A stretch of 64,000 bases of DNA from Tolypothrix brevis GSE-NOS-MK-07-07A (GTDB lineage Bacteria; Cyanobacteriota; Cyanobacteriia; Cyanobacteriales; Nostocaceae), in the NCBI GenBank assembly GCA_019358985.1, contig JAHHIJ010000029.1, positions 1 through 64,000 on the forward strand, written 5' to 3'. This document shows positions 29,402-38,357 of the stretch, in pieces. The notes under the pieces were generated by a model. The model was not told the DNA's origin, did no database searches, and saw only the letters and a program-made list of their open reading frames with translations. Position 1 is the first letter of the stretch, and each line of letters starts with the position of its first letter. Position numbers and translations under genes: made by a program.

Positions 29402-29469
29402 GGCTGAAATAGCGATCGCTTGTTTTAATTACATATTAACGAAACTATTAAACCAGAAAGTCAAATCGA

Positions 29470-29931
29470 TTACGGTAAATACTTTTGAACTACAATCCAA
29501 CCGGTTATTGATACCCAAGCAAAACCGATAAATAAAATAATATTCGTCCCGATGTGTAAAGGTCTAGCCCAGGATTTTCTAGCTTTAATTTGGGTTGCAC
29601 TAAAAGCAGATACTAAAACTAAGGCTACGACTATCAAACCGGCTAATAAGTGTGACGAGTGTCCTAAAGAACCGAAATGACCGTAAGTGCCAACAATACC
29701 GATCGCCAATAGTAACATGACTAAACTTACCATGCAGCAACCGATAAGAAAGTGGAGATCGCGCACTTTTTGATTTTCCCCCCCAAACGCCGGTATAAAA
29801 GACAGACGCCGAGAAGTTCTCACCTGAAACATTAAAATTCCAGTTACCGCAAGCAACAAATAAGCCAACAGCGACAAACCCATTGACCAAGCTGCTATTT
29901 TCCACAACCAAACAAAAGAAGGCAGATCCAT
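29470..29931 (-). CDS. DUF4079 membrane protein
   Basis: About 153 residues from the ATG at 29931 (MDLPSFVWLWKIAAWSMGLS); the frame reaches upstream but those residues derive from a repeat. It has four transmembrane helices with His residues in HFLIGCCMVSL and HSSHLLAGLIVV that could bind haem, as proposed for the DUF4079 cytochrome-b561-like family. A heptamer repeat (GGGCATT) lies immediately upstream at 29962. Confidence 0.8.
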   Translation of the reverse strand: MDLPSFVWLWKIAAWSMGLSLLAYLLLAVTGILMFQVRTSRRLSFIPAFGGENQKVRDLHFLIGCCMVSLVMLLLAIGIVGTYGHFGSLGHSSHLLAGLIVVALVLVSAFSATQIKARKSWARPLHIGTNIILFIGFAWVSITGWIVVQKYLP

Positions 29932-30085
29932 AATAAGGATTGTAGGTGAAAGTGGGGTATTGGGCATGGGGCATTGGGCATGGAAAAATTTTTATTTATT
30001 CGTGCATCAAAAATCGAGCGTCTTTAATTCCGATATTGATACCATGTCCGTTTAATTGACATTAATAAAAAAATCCTAAATCCAT

Positions 30086-30114
30086 GTAGAGACGTAGCAA
30101 TGCTACGTCTCTAC
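30086..30114. repeat. Palindrome GTAGAGACGTAGCA...TGCTACGTCTCTAC
   Basis: A near-perfect palindrome with arms meeting at an A in the centre. It is one of at least twelve in this window that share the outer arms GTAGAGAC/GTCTCTAC. A worn TAGACA-type element may surround it (about 30050-30135). Confidence 0.75.
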
Positions 30115-30143
30115 ATCTTTTCCACGCCTATGAATAATAAACA

Positions 30144-30174
30144 GAAGAGGGCTGCTGAGTCCAGCAACCCTCTT
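30144..30174. terminator. Bidirectional terminator-like hairpin
   Basis: AAGAGGG-CT-GCTG and CAGC-AA-CCCTCTT pair around AGTC, with a T-rich end on both strands. It begins 22 bp after the DUF1830 stop (minus strand), which it probably terminates. Confidence 0.7.
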
Positions 30175-30195
30175 TATTGAGCAAAATTGTTTTTT

Positions 30196-30591
30196 TTAAT
30201 CAACAGATACTAAACCAGCCATTTGAAAGGATTGTGTTGTATCCCCGATTTTTGTATTAATTGTCTGGATCAACTTTTTTTTATTTATTGGATCTATTGC
30301 TGTTTCTGAGTCTATACCAAACTCATTAGTACTAGGTTCATCTAAGGCGAGGCGATCGCACGGAATTGTATCTGATAAAATTGCACTTGCCATCATCCCC
30401 GTATGAATCTCTAGATGAGCAACCCTTGGTGCTTCAAAGACTAATCGTTGTCCGGGAAAAACCACCCGTTCAAAGTACCAGTTGGGAATATCTGAAATGC
30501 GAACCACCTGTATTTTGCTCGTGGCATTAACGTAGCAGCAGAGAATTTTCCCTGATTGCTCTGGTGGTAAAGAATCTAATATTTGAGCCAT
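30196..30591 (-). CDS. DUF1830 protein
   Basis: A 131-residue protein. The DUF1830 core covers about residues 15-75 (ILCCYVNATSKIQVVRISDIPNWYFERVVFPGQRLVFEAP). The remainder is acidic and of low complexity. DUF1830 is found almost only in cyanobacteria, and no function is known. A leaderless start at Met 30591 fits the family. Confidence 0.83.
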   Translation of the reverse strand: MAQILDSLPPEQSGKILCCYVNATSKIQVVRISDIPNWYFERVVFPGQRLVFEAPRVAHLEIHTGMMASAILSDTIPCDRLALDEPSTNEFGIDSETAIDPINKKKLIQTINTKIGDTTQSFQMAGLVSVD

Positions 30592-31176
30592 AACTGCTAA
30601 AGAGCTTTACGCCACAATTTTATATTACACCAGCAAAGCTAACACCGGCTGATCCCCATATGCTGTAACTCCGAATACCAACTGAGCTTTTCCTGATAAT
30701 TTCTCTCATAAGTTCTGTCAACTATATGAAAAAATTGTTAAGATTTTTGCCTTTTGGAAAATTGTAGATTAAGGATCAATCTTTTGAAAATTTTGCTCTT
30801 TGGTGAAGCATCTATCACTTTCGGAATATAAGTAATGACCACCAATACAGGCAATCCCCTGATTTTTCCTATACTGGTGGATAGAATTTTTTGAATTCAC
30901 TTAGATCGCGACTAATAGATGCAGGCGATCGCTTAATAGATAAACTGGGTGTTATCGTAAAGTTATATAGAAATTGCTTTCATAAAACCTATCGATAAAA
31001 ACGAATATCTGTGAGTCCAAAATCCTACATTTATTGCTACAGATGCTACATCGGTCTTTATTGATATCAATCATCGACTTAAATGTCAAGCACGATGGGT
31101 GATAAAAAACATAAACCACAACAAACACACTTGAAACTCAAATATTTCTCTCTCTTGGACGCTGAGGAATGGCAAA
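30592..31176. other. Gene-free spacer upstream of the radical SAM gene
   Basis: 585 bp, AT-rich. The only structure noted is an imperfect inverted repeat CCACCA-AT-ACAGG / CCTAT-ACTGGTGG (30839-30880). A riboswitch such as a cobalamin element was looked for because the next gene binds B12, but no B12-box-like conserved sequence was recognised. Confidence 0.4.
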
Positions 31177-32769
31177 ATGGAAGTTAAAACACCGATGATG
31201 GAAAACCGAATTCTCTACGTTCGCCTTCCTTGTAACCCTATTTTTCCCATTGGGGTAGTTTATCTTTGCGATCACGTTCACAAACTATTTCCCAATATCG
31301 AACAGCGGATTTTCGATTTGGGATGTATACCACCTCTAGACTATTACTCCGCCCTTGATACGTGTATTGATGAATTTAAACCGACACTGCTAGTATTTTC
31401 TTGGCGGGATATCCAAATTTACGCCCCAGTCGGTGGACGTGGTGGAAATCCACTACAAAACGCCTTTGAATTTTACTACGCCAAGAACCCTTTGATCAAA
31501 TTACGCGGCGCATTCGGCGGTGGGCGAATCTTCATCGCCTATTATGTAGAATTGTGGCGAAATTTGGGACTAATCAAACGCGGTTTAAAACGCGCTCAAA
31601 AATACAATTCCCAAGCGCGTGCAATTGCTGGTGGTGGTGCAGTTAGCGTCTTTTACGAACAGTTGGGTAAAAGCTTGCCTAAACAGACAATTATATCTGT
31701 AGGTGAAGGCGAAACTCTCCTAGAAAAACTTTTAAGTGGTAGAAGTTTCCAGGATGAACGCTGTTATGTAGTAGGAGAAAGTCAACCACGCGATCGCCTA
31801 ATTCACGAACAACCCACCCCATTAGAAAAAACCGCCTGTAACTACGATTATATAGAAAGCATCTGGTCTGACTTCAACTTCTACCTGCAAGAAGAAGACT
31901 TCTACATAGGCGTCCAAACCAAGCGCGGATGTCCTCACAACTGCTGCTATTGCGTCTACACTGTCGTTGAGGGCAAACAAGTACGCATCAACCCAGCAGA
32001 TGAAGTTGTCGCCGAAATGCGTCAATTATACGATCGCGGCATTCGCAATTTCTGGTTTACCGATGCCCAATTTATCCCAGCGCGGAAATTTATCGATGAT
32101 GCTGTAGAACTTTTACAGAAAATCGTCGATTCTGGCATGACAGATATTCATTGGGCAGCATACATCAGAGCAGACAACCTGACACCAGAGTTGTGTGAAT
32201 TGATGGCAAAAACCGGGATGAACTACTTTGAAATCGGTATCACCAGTGGTTCTCAAGAACTTGTGCGGAAAATGCGGATGGGGTATAATCTCCGAACAGT
32301 CTTACAAAATTGCCGCGACTTAAAAGCAGCTGGTTTCAATGACTTAGTTTCCGTCAATTACTCGTTTAACGTTATTGACGAACGTCTTGAAACCATTCGC
32401 CAAACCATCGCATACCACCGCGAATTAGAACGCATTTTCGGCGCTGATAAAGTCGAACCTGCTATTTTCTTCATTGGATTGCAACCCCATACCCACCTAG
32501 AAGAATATGCTTTCAAAGAAGGCATCCTCAAACCAGGATACGATCCAATGAGCTTGATGCCGTGGACAGCAAAAAAACTTCTTTGGAACCCCGAACCTCT
32601 CGGTTCGTTTTTTGGAGAAGTCTGTTTGCAAGCTTGGCAACAAAACCCCAACGACTTCGGACGCGAAGTTATGAAAATCTTAGAAGAGAAACTCGGTTGT
32701 GCTGAGTTAGAAGAAGCACTTTCAGCGCCAATAGAAACGAAAGATAAGCAACTAGCGGGGGTATTATAA
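31177..32769 (+). CDS. B12-binding-domain radical SAM protein
   Basis: A 530-residue protein. The N-terminal B12-like Rossmann region (about 10-190) starts ILYVRLPCNPIFPIGVVYLCDHV. The radical SAM domain has the cluster motif C-P-H-N-C-C-Y-C (Cys252, Cys256, Cys259), then YIRADNLTPELCELMAKTG and FEIGITSGSQELVRKMRMGY, typical of the BchE/B12 radical SAM superfamily. The usual B12 lower ligand DxHxxG motif is not evident, so binding may be base-off without His or absent. GAGGAA precedes the ATG. It leads a three-gene cluster with the DICT/HD and pentapeptide genes. Substrate unknown; methylation or anaerobic tetrapyrrole chemistry are possible by analogy. Confidence 0.85.
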   Translation: MEVKTPMMENRILYVRLPCNPIFPIGVVYLCDHVHKLFPNIEQRIFDLGCIPPLDYYSALDTCIDEFKPTLLVFSWRDIQIYAPVGGRGGNPLQNAFEFYYAKNPLIKLRGAFGGGRIFIAYYVELWRNLGLIKRGLKRAQKYNSQARAIAGGGAVSVFYEQLGKSLPKQTIISVGEGETLLEKLLSGRSFQDERCYVVGESQPRDRLIHEQPTPLEKTACNYDYIESIWSDFNFYLQEEDFYIGVQTKRGCPHNCCYCVYTVVEGKQVRINPADEVVAEMRQLYDRGIRNFWFTDAQFIPARKFIDDAVELLQKIVDSGMTDIHWAAYIRADNLTPELCELMAKTGMNYFEIGITSGSQELVRKMRMGYNLRTVLQNCRDLKAAGFNDLVSVNYSFNVIDERLETIRQTIAYHRELERIFGADKVEPAIFFIGLQPHTHLEEYAFKEGILKPGYDPMSLMPWTAKKLLWNPEPLGSFFGEVCLQAWQQNPNDFGREVMKILEEKLGCAELEEALSAPIETKDKQLAGVL

Positions 32770-32887
32770 AATACAAGGGGGACAAGGGGGACAAGGGGGA
32801 CAAGGAAAAACTTCACCCTTGTCTCCCCCCTCCTCCTTGTCTTACCCCCACTCCCCCACTCTCCCCGTCCCCCATCTCCCCCCTCCC
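32770..32887. repeat. ACAAGGGGG 9-bp tandem repeat and C-rich complement
   Basis: Three ACAAGGGGG units (32772-32798) are followed by a complementary CTTGTCTCCCCC-type tract (32817-32885). The two can pair over tens of bases. The Pro-rich extension of the next open frame is encoded by this repeat, so it was not accepted as coding. Confidence 0.65.
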
Positions 32888-34279
32888 ATGTTAGAAGGCT
32901 CAATACTCCAACAATTAGAAACTACTCATCGTCACAGCACCAGACCAATTCGCTTTGGGGTGTATTATAAAAATACGCTGGTATCACTGTGCCATGCCCT
33001 AGAAGACCACATCTTAGACGATGACACTAAACCTTTAGTAATCACAGCGTTCCAACAGGGGAAATGGTATTTGCAAGAAGCTGATCGCTATGCAGATATT
33101 GCTAAAAAATCCCGCCAAATCGTCATCATGGCTGCCCCAGATGGAGGTTTTGCCGAGCATCCCACAAGCCTTCTGGACAATGTAGACTTAGTAGCCTTAG
33201 ATACTAGCGATCCAGTTGCTCAAGAGTGGCACTTGATTATTCTCTCTCCTAGCTACACAGCAATGGTACTTTGTCAAGAGCTATCGGAAGGGGATTATGG
33301 CACGGCAGGAATTCCGTCATCCGACGAGGAGCGTAAATTTTATGGGTTGTGGACATTTGAGCCAGAATTAGTCCATCAAACAGCAGAAATAGCGATCGCC
33401 CACATTGAACCATACAATTTAGAATTAGCAAACAAACTCAAAGCACATAAACAGACAATTCAGCCAAGCCTTGCCACAGCAGAAAACTTGAGTGCAGTAG
33501 TCTCCCGTGTGGTAGACTATCTTCAGACTGGGCAAGAGAACTTATCTACACCCACACTGCCACATCAACAAATTTTGGATCGCAACTTGGTTTCCAACGA
33601 AATCCAAGCATTTTTGCGGATGGCGCAACTGATGGATATGGCTGATGTCAAAAATCCAATGGCAGCAGCAGAAGTGGTAGTGCTTTGTGAAGCGATCGCT
33701 CAAGTATTGGATCTTCCCGCATGGCAAGTTAAAAGATTACGCCTTGCTGCTTTACTCCATCGCATAGATCCATTACAAAAAACAGAAAGCATTCTCGAAC
33801 CCGGTACATCTACAAATTACGACGAAGATGCTCCTAGCAGTCGCTTAACTTGTCCTTTAGTACCAGGAGCGCAGGTATTGCGAACCATGCCGCGACTGCG
33901 AGCAGTAGCACAAATTATAACTCATCAAACCGAATGGTGGGATGGTACAGGTGAACCAGCCAGCTTATCTGGCGATGAAATTCCCTTAGAATCGCGAATT
34001 TTGGCGTTTGTAGCAGAGTTTCAGTGGCGTGTCAATGAGAAGCAAGCATCTCAATTGAGTCGCGAAGAGATATTTGCTCAAGCTTTAGAAGAGTGCAGAC
34101 AGTTACAATCGACGCGCTTTGATCCTAAACTAATAGATACCCTAGCTTTGTTAGTTATGGGCTTGCAACAAGGAATCGAATTACCTCTGATGACACCCAA
34201 AGTCAGCGCTGGTATGTGGCTACTTGATGCGAGGCTAGATAGCGATACTAAAACCGCCATTATGAAAAATGAATATTGA
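32888..34279 (+). CDS. DICT sensory domain plus degenerate HD-domain protein
   Basis: About 463 residues from the ATG at 32888 (MLEGSILQQLETTHRHSTRPIRFGVYYKNTLVSL), chosen because upstream codons lie in repeat DNA. The N-terminal half is a DICT domain, a sensor found with cyanobacterial and halophile signalling proteins. The C-terminal half resembles an HD-GYP domain: LRLAALLHRIDPLQ and THQTEWWDGTGEPASLSGDEIPLESRILAFV match the family, but the usual HD pair reads HR. Catalysis on cyclic-di-GMP is therefore doubtful, and binding or scaffolding seems likelier. Its last bases overlap the pentapeptide gene. Confidence 0.8.
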   Translation: MLEGSILQQLETTHRHSTRPIRFGVYYKNTLVSLCHALEDHILDDDTKPLVITAFQQGKWYLQEADRYADIAKKSRQIVIMAAPDGGFAEHPTSLLDNVDLVALDTSDPVAQEWHLIILSPSYTAMVLCQELSEGDYGTAGIPSSDEERKFYGLWTFEPELVHQTAEIAIAHIEPYNLELANKLKAHKQTIQPSLATAENLSAVVSRVVDYLQTGQENLSTPTLPHQQILDRNLVSNEIQAFLRMAQLMDMADVKNPMAAAEVVVLCEAIAQVLDLPAWQVKRLRLAALLHRIDPLQKTESILEPGTSTNYDEDAPSSRLTCPLVPGAQVLRTMPRLRAVAQIITHQTEWWDGTGEPASLSGDEIPLESRILAFVAEFQWRVNEKQASQLSREEIFAQALEECRQLQSTRFDPKLIDTLALLVMGLQQGIELPLMTPKVSAGMWLLDARLDSDTKTAIMKNEY

Positions 34280-34907
34280 AGCATTGCGATCGGGAAAACT
34301 TAAACAGCTTCCAGGGGCAGATTTAGAAGACGAGGAACTGACTAGATTAGATTTAAGCCGCATCAATCTGGCTGGAGCCAATCTTGTCGGTACAAATTTG
34401 ACTAATTCTAAACTCGAAGGTGGGCATTTACAAGGAGCTAACTTAATGGGAGCCATCCTCGTGGAAACTGACTTGCGGGCAAACTTGATGGGAGCAAATT
34501 TGATGCAGGCAGATTTGACAGGTGCTGACTTGCGTGGTAGCAACTTGCGCGGTGCTAATTTGATGGGAGCTACACTTAGCGATGTTTCTTTAGCGGGTGC
34601 TTTTTTAAGCGGCAGCAATTTGATGAATGTCAACTTGCAAGGTGTTGATTTGCGTGGTGCTGATTTGCGCGGTGCGAACCTCACCGGTGCAAATCTTAAA
34701 GGTGCAGACTTGAGTCGCGCAGATTTACAAGGTGCGTTGTTGAGTGAAGCAAATCTAGAAGAAGCTGACTTACGCTCTGCAAATTTAGCGGGAGCGAATT
34801 TGACAGGGGCAAACTTGCTGTGTGCTGAGTTACACGGTGCGAATTTAAGCGGAGTTAACTGGGATAGAGCTTGTTTGGTGGGAACAGTGGTTGAGAAGAG
34901 TTATTGA
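34269..34907 (+). CDS. Pentapeptide repeat protein
   Basis: A 212-residue protein made mostly of about 35 A(D/N)LxG pentapeptides (LAGANLVGTNLTNSKLEGG through LTGANLLCAELHGANLSG), which fold into a right-handed quadrilateral beta-helix. There is no signal peptide or transmembrane helix, so it is probably cytosolic. It overlaps the DICT/HD gene by 11 bp, which suggests translational coupling and a shared job. Such proteins act as scaffolds or topoisomerase mimics, but nothing here decides the role. Confidence 0.93.
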   Translation: MNIEALRSGKLKQLPGADLEDEELTRLDLSRINLAGANLVGTNLTNSKLEGGHLQGANLMGAILVETDLRANLMGANLMQADLTGADLRGSNLRGANLMGATLSDVSLAGAFLSGSNLMNVNLQGVDLRGADLRGANLTGANLKGADLSRADLQGALLSEANLEEADLRSANLAGANLTGANLLCAELHGANLSGVNWDRACLVGTVVEKSY

Positions 34908-34973
34908 AGGCTCGAAGAGGTGCATTAGGCTTGAATGTTAGAATTTTCATGATTGTGAAGTAGGAAAAAAGTT

Positions 34974-35204
34974 GTGACTCTACAGGAAGTTCTCAACCTA
35001 GCAAAGCAGCTTTCAGTGGTGGACAAAGTGCGCTAATTTGTGCAAATTGCTCCTGATATAGAACACGAGTTAATGGATAATCAGCCACAAGAGCGTAAAT
35101 CTTTGTGGGGTTTATGTAGTGATTTGGGGCAAGCACCTTCCGCATCTGAAATTGATGCAATTCGCACTGAAGAATGGGCTAACTTCCCAAGGGATGACAT
35201 TTAA
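34974..35204 (+). pseudogene. VapB-like antitoxin with an in-frame stop
   Basis: From a GTG at 34974 the frame reads VTLQEVLNLAKQLSVVDKVR, then TAA (35034-35036), then continues as FVQIAPDIEHELMDN...LGQAPSASEIDAIRTEEWANFP to TAA at 35202. The second part matches the known style of small cyanobacterial antitoxins that precede PIN toxins. The stop shares its last base with the start of the toxin gene, as in real TA pairs. One nonsense codon appears to have inactivated it. Confidence 0.7.
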
Positions 35205-35632
35205 TGCTGCGCGCTGTAGTGGATACCCACGCAATAATATGGTATATTTTTGGCGATCGCCGGCTTTCAATAACTGCTCAAAATGCGTAGAAGCTCTGCT
35301 TCTTGTCGTCAGACATCGCTCAGATAGCATCTGATGGCAATCAAGTCGCTTTCTCCTCCATTAGCTTGGCAGAGATTGTCTACTTGAGTGAAAAAGGACG
35401 AATTTCAGCACTGACGCTTGAACGACTGCTTGCAGCTGTTGACACAACCGATGCTGTTTTGGTTGAAGTTCCATTTAATCGTGATGTAGCTAATGCTTTA
35501 CGCTTAGTTAATCGCACAGAAGTTCCAGACATAAGCGATCGCATTATCGCCGCTACAGCCTTACATTTGGGAGTGCCAGTAATTAGTCGGGACAGTAAAA
35601 TTCAACTATCCAGCGTTAATACTATTTGGTAA
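35204..35632 (+). pseudogene. PIN-domain (VapC-type) toxin with an in-frame stop
   Basis: The frame starts ATG (35204) MLRAVVDTHAIIWYIFGDRRLS, typical of PIN toxins with the catalytic Asp in DTHA, then meets TAG at 35288-35290. The rest is intact in the same frame: SSISLAEIVYLSEKGRIS, ERLLAAVDTTDAVLVEVPFN and DISDRIIAATALHLGVPVISRDSKI, which holds the other acidic residues. A single substitution explains the break. An internal start (35303) would give a protein lacking the first catalytic Asp. Confidence 0.8.
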
Positions 35633-35640
35633 GCATAATC

Positions 35641-36489
35641 CTAAATCAAAGCGCTTCGCAGTCGTTGTTCTAAAGAAACCAAATCTACCCCAAGATTTTC
35701 TAGAACTCTGACCCCGGCGCCTCCTCCTTCTTTAAGAATTCCTAACAGCAAATGCTCTGTACCAATGTAGTTAACATTAAGTTGTTGTGACTGTTCTACC
35801 GAGAGTTTTAACACTTGCTTTGCCCTTGGTGTATAAGGAATATCTAAAGGTGTATTACCTTTACCTCTAGCGATAATTTTTTCTACTTCTATTTGAGCAT
35901 TTTCTAAGTTTACCCCCACTGAGGTAAGAAACTGTGCGGCAAAACCGCTACCTTCGCCAACTAATCCGAGTAAAATTTGTTCTGTACCGATATATTGATG
36001 TCCCAAACGTCTCGATTCACCTTGGGCGATATTGATGGCTATAATTGCTTTTTGGGTGAATCTTTCATAACCTTTGAGGTGGAATCTACCCGACATAAAC
36101 CCATAAAGCTGTTCAAAGATAGATGCAAAAAATTGTTCAATCATATTGCCTTCCTGTTGTGACATATTGCTTATCGGTTGAATAATGCGATCGCATGAAG
36201 CTTTCCCTGTAGTTAAAAAAGACAATAAATCTTTCATCGTCTCAGCATTTGCTGAATACCACAAAAATTGCTTTTCTTTTCGGCAATTAACTAATCCCTC
36301 AATTCGCAGTTTCTCCAAATGGTGCGATAGCGTCGAGTTCGGAATCTTCAGCTTTTGGTGAATCTCTCCTACTGTCATTCCTTCTGGATAAGCTGCAAAT
36401 AGCAGCCGCATTATTTCCAAACGATGTTCCGACCCCAATGCAGCAAATATATCTGCATATCGAGCCGTGTCTTGATTATTTTCAACCAT
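35641..36489 (-). CDS. ArsR-type winged-helix regulator fused to a Clp N-domain
   Basis: A 282-residue protein. Residues 1-90 are an ArsR/SmtB-like winged helix (ALGSEHRLEIMRLLFAAYPEGMTVGEIHQKLKIPNSTLSHHLEKLRIEGLV); no CxC metal site is seen. Residues about 135-282 form two Clp_N repeats (AQGESRRLGHQYIGTEQILLGLVGEGSGFAAQFL and SQQLNVNYIGTEHLLLGILKEGGGAGVRVLENLG), as at the N-terminus of ClpC. The AAA+ domains are absent. The fusion may couple DNA binding to recognition of damaged proteins or of an adaptor. It is alone, convergent with the broken vapC. Confidence 0.85.
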   Translation of the reverse strand: MVENNQDTARYADIFAALGSEHRLEIMRLLFAAYPEGMTVGEIHQKLKIPNSTLSHHLEKLRIEGLVNCRKEKQFLWYSANAETMKDLLSFLTTGKASCDRIIQPISNMSQQEGNMIEQFFASIFEQLYGFMSGRFHLKGYERFTQKAIIAINIAQGESRRLGHQYIGTEQILLGLVGEGSGFAAQFLTSVGVNLENAQIEVEKIIARGKGNTPLDIPYTPRAKQVLKLSVEQSQQLNVNYIGTEHLLLGILKEGGGAGVRVLENLGVDLVSLEQRLRSALI

Positions 36490-36623
36490 ATTTCTAGAAT
36501 AATCGAAATAAATAAAATGTCAACACTAATATTTTGGGTAATAGGGAATGGGTAATAGGCATTGGTAATAATTCTTTTCCTTTCCTTTTGTCCCCCTTGT
36601 CCCCCTTGTCCCCCCATCTCCCA

Positions 36624-37667
36624 CTAACTCTTGCCGCTACCAATCAAATATAATAACGCCATGCGAACGGCAACACCGCTGGTTACTTGAGCCTGAATCA
36701 AACTAAATTCTGGGTCATCCATTAAGTCAGAGCTAATTTCGACACCTCGGTTAACGGGACCGGGATGTAGAACTTTAACGTTTGGTTGACATAATTGCAA
36801 CTTTGTGCATGTAATGCCAAACATTTGATGATATTCGCGCAAACTTGGCAATAAATGACCTGTCATGCGTTCCTTTTGCAAGCGCAACGTCATGACAAAA
36901 TCAGCATTTTTCAAAGCAGGTTCTAATTCCCAATGTATAAACAGGTTGCGATTTTGGATTTTGGATTGAGAGTTGGCAATTTTCTCCCTCTCGCACTTCC
37001 CCACTCCATCATCCTTGACATAATCGGCAAATAATTGAGGTAATAAAGTAGGTGGTGCTGCTAGATGGACTTGGGCGCCACTTGCGGTTAAACTCCAGAT
37101 ATTCGATCGCGCGACACGAGAATGTAGAATATCACCAACAATGGCAATCTTTTTATTCTTCAACAATTCTAATCGCGGGTTTTCTGGGTTAATCACACTA
37201 CAAATGGTAAATAAGTCAAGTAGTGCTTGAGAAGGATGCTCATGTTGACCATCACCAGCATTGAGCACACTAACTTTAACACCGAGACGATCCATTTCAG
37301 TTGCGATCGCCTGAGGTACTCCGGCTTCACGATGGCGAATTACCATTATATCAGTTCCCATCGCCAAATAAGTCTTCGCCGTGTCAAGAATTGTCTCTCC
37401 TTTGGTAATAGAAGAAGTTGCTGACGTAAAATTCAACGTATCTGCACTTAAGCGTTTTGCCGCAAGTTCAAAACTACTGCGAGTGCGGGTAGACGCTTCA
37501 AAAAATAAATTTGCCACCACTTGTCCTTGTAAACTTGGCACCTTCTTCGTTCGTCGTGATAACACCTCCTGAAAACTGGCAGCAGTTTGCAAAACCGTAT
37601 TGTATTCAGCTTTCGTGAAGTCAGCGAGTGTGAGAACGTGATGACGATTCCAAGTAGTAGTAGGCAT
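36624..37667 (-). CDS. pyrB: Aspartate carbamoyltransferase catalytic subunit with a repeat-derived insert
   Basis: A 347-residue PyrB, which makes carbamoyl-aspartate in pyrimidine synthesis. Carbamoyl-phosphate binding STRTR is at residues 59-63 and HPSQ at 144-147; RLQKERM and [11 protein letters not shown] are also intact. An extra stretch at about 219-241 ([17 protein letters not shown]) lies between DYVK and [10 protein letters not shown]. Family members I know lack it, and its DNA contains GATTTTGGATTTTGGATTG heptamers as in intergenic repeats. The insert keeps the frame and sits in a surface loop, so the enzyme probably still works. Confidence 0.93.
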   Translation of the reverse strand: MPTTTWNRHHVLTLADFTKAEYNTVLQTAASFQEVLSRRTKKVPSLQGQVVANLFFEASTRTRSSFELAAKRLSADTLNFTSATSSITKGETILDTAKTYLAMGTDIMVIRHREAGVPQAIATEMDRLGVKVSVLNAGDGQHEHPSQALLDLFTICSVINPENPRLELLKNKKIAIVGDILHSRVARSNIWSLTASGAQVHLAAPPTLLPQLFADYVKDDGVGKCEREKIANSQSKIQNRNLFIHWELEPALKNADFVMTLRLQKERMTGHLLPSLREYHQMFGITCTKLQLCQPNVKVLHPGPVNRGVEISSDLMDDPEFSLIQAQVTSGVAVRMALLYLIGSGKS

Positions 37668-37921
37668 ATATACTTTTGGCTCTTCAGTGTAAAAAGGCGA
37701 TCGCTTCTCTACAGTTTTTTAATTTACACAAATAAACAAATGATACCACCTCTTTTCTCTCAAAATAAATACTCATCAATGAAAAGTCAAATATTCGATT
37801 AATTGTGCTGCTGCCTTTTCAAGCGGATTTTCAAAACTGGTGATCCGCTCATGTAACAGGGGTAATGCCCAACTCCCTTGTGTTTGTGGAATCCAGGCTT
37901 TCGAGCAGCTGCGAACAAAAT

Positions 37922-38179
37922 ATGACATACAAAGTTGAAATTTCTCCGACTGCGATCGCTGATATCGAACAAATATTTCTCTGGGTGCAGGAGTATTCTG
38001 TAGATACAGCCCATCGATGGGTCAGAGGGTGCTACGAAATTATGCTGACATTGGAAAAATTCCCTAATCGTTGTCCCATGTCACCAGAAAGTGAGTACAT
38101 GGGCATAGAAGTATGGCAGCTACTATATAAACAGCTGGCAAATGGCAATCATTTAACTGATCTAAACTCCAGTTGTTAA
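37922..38179 (+). pseudogene. RelE/ParE-family toxin, C-terminally truncated
   Basis: From the ATG at 37922 the product starts MTYKVEISPTAIADIEQIFLWVQEYSVDTAHRW, a typical ParE/RelE fold, through LEKFPNRCPMSPESEYMGIEVWQLLYKQ. The final strands with the catalytic or gyrase-binding tail are replaced by LANGNHLTDLNSSC. The antitoxin is not recognisable upstream. It is probably a non-functional remnant. Confidence 0.65.
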
Positions 38180-38357
38180 ATTTTTGCCTGATATTTACAT
38201 CTATACCTTGGCAAATCCCCCTAAGGAAAAATGAGAAAACCTCCTAAAAAAATTAAGAAAAATTTTAGACCTATATACTCAATCTCTTATAGGCTGGACT
38301 ACCGTAGTAAGTAAGCAGCTCTGTCCAAAATAGTAAAGTCATTAACTCTAATCAACC

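Noticed and set aside
32358-32903. 181-codon minus-strand frame
   Set aside because: Antisense to the radical SAM gene and read through the ACAAGGGGG repeat (Gly-rich start).
34235-34684. 149-codon minus-strand frame
   Set aside because: Shadow of the pentapeptide gene: the repeated codons make Lys/Pro-rich antisense frames.
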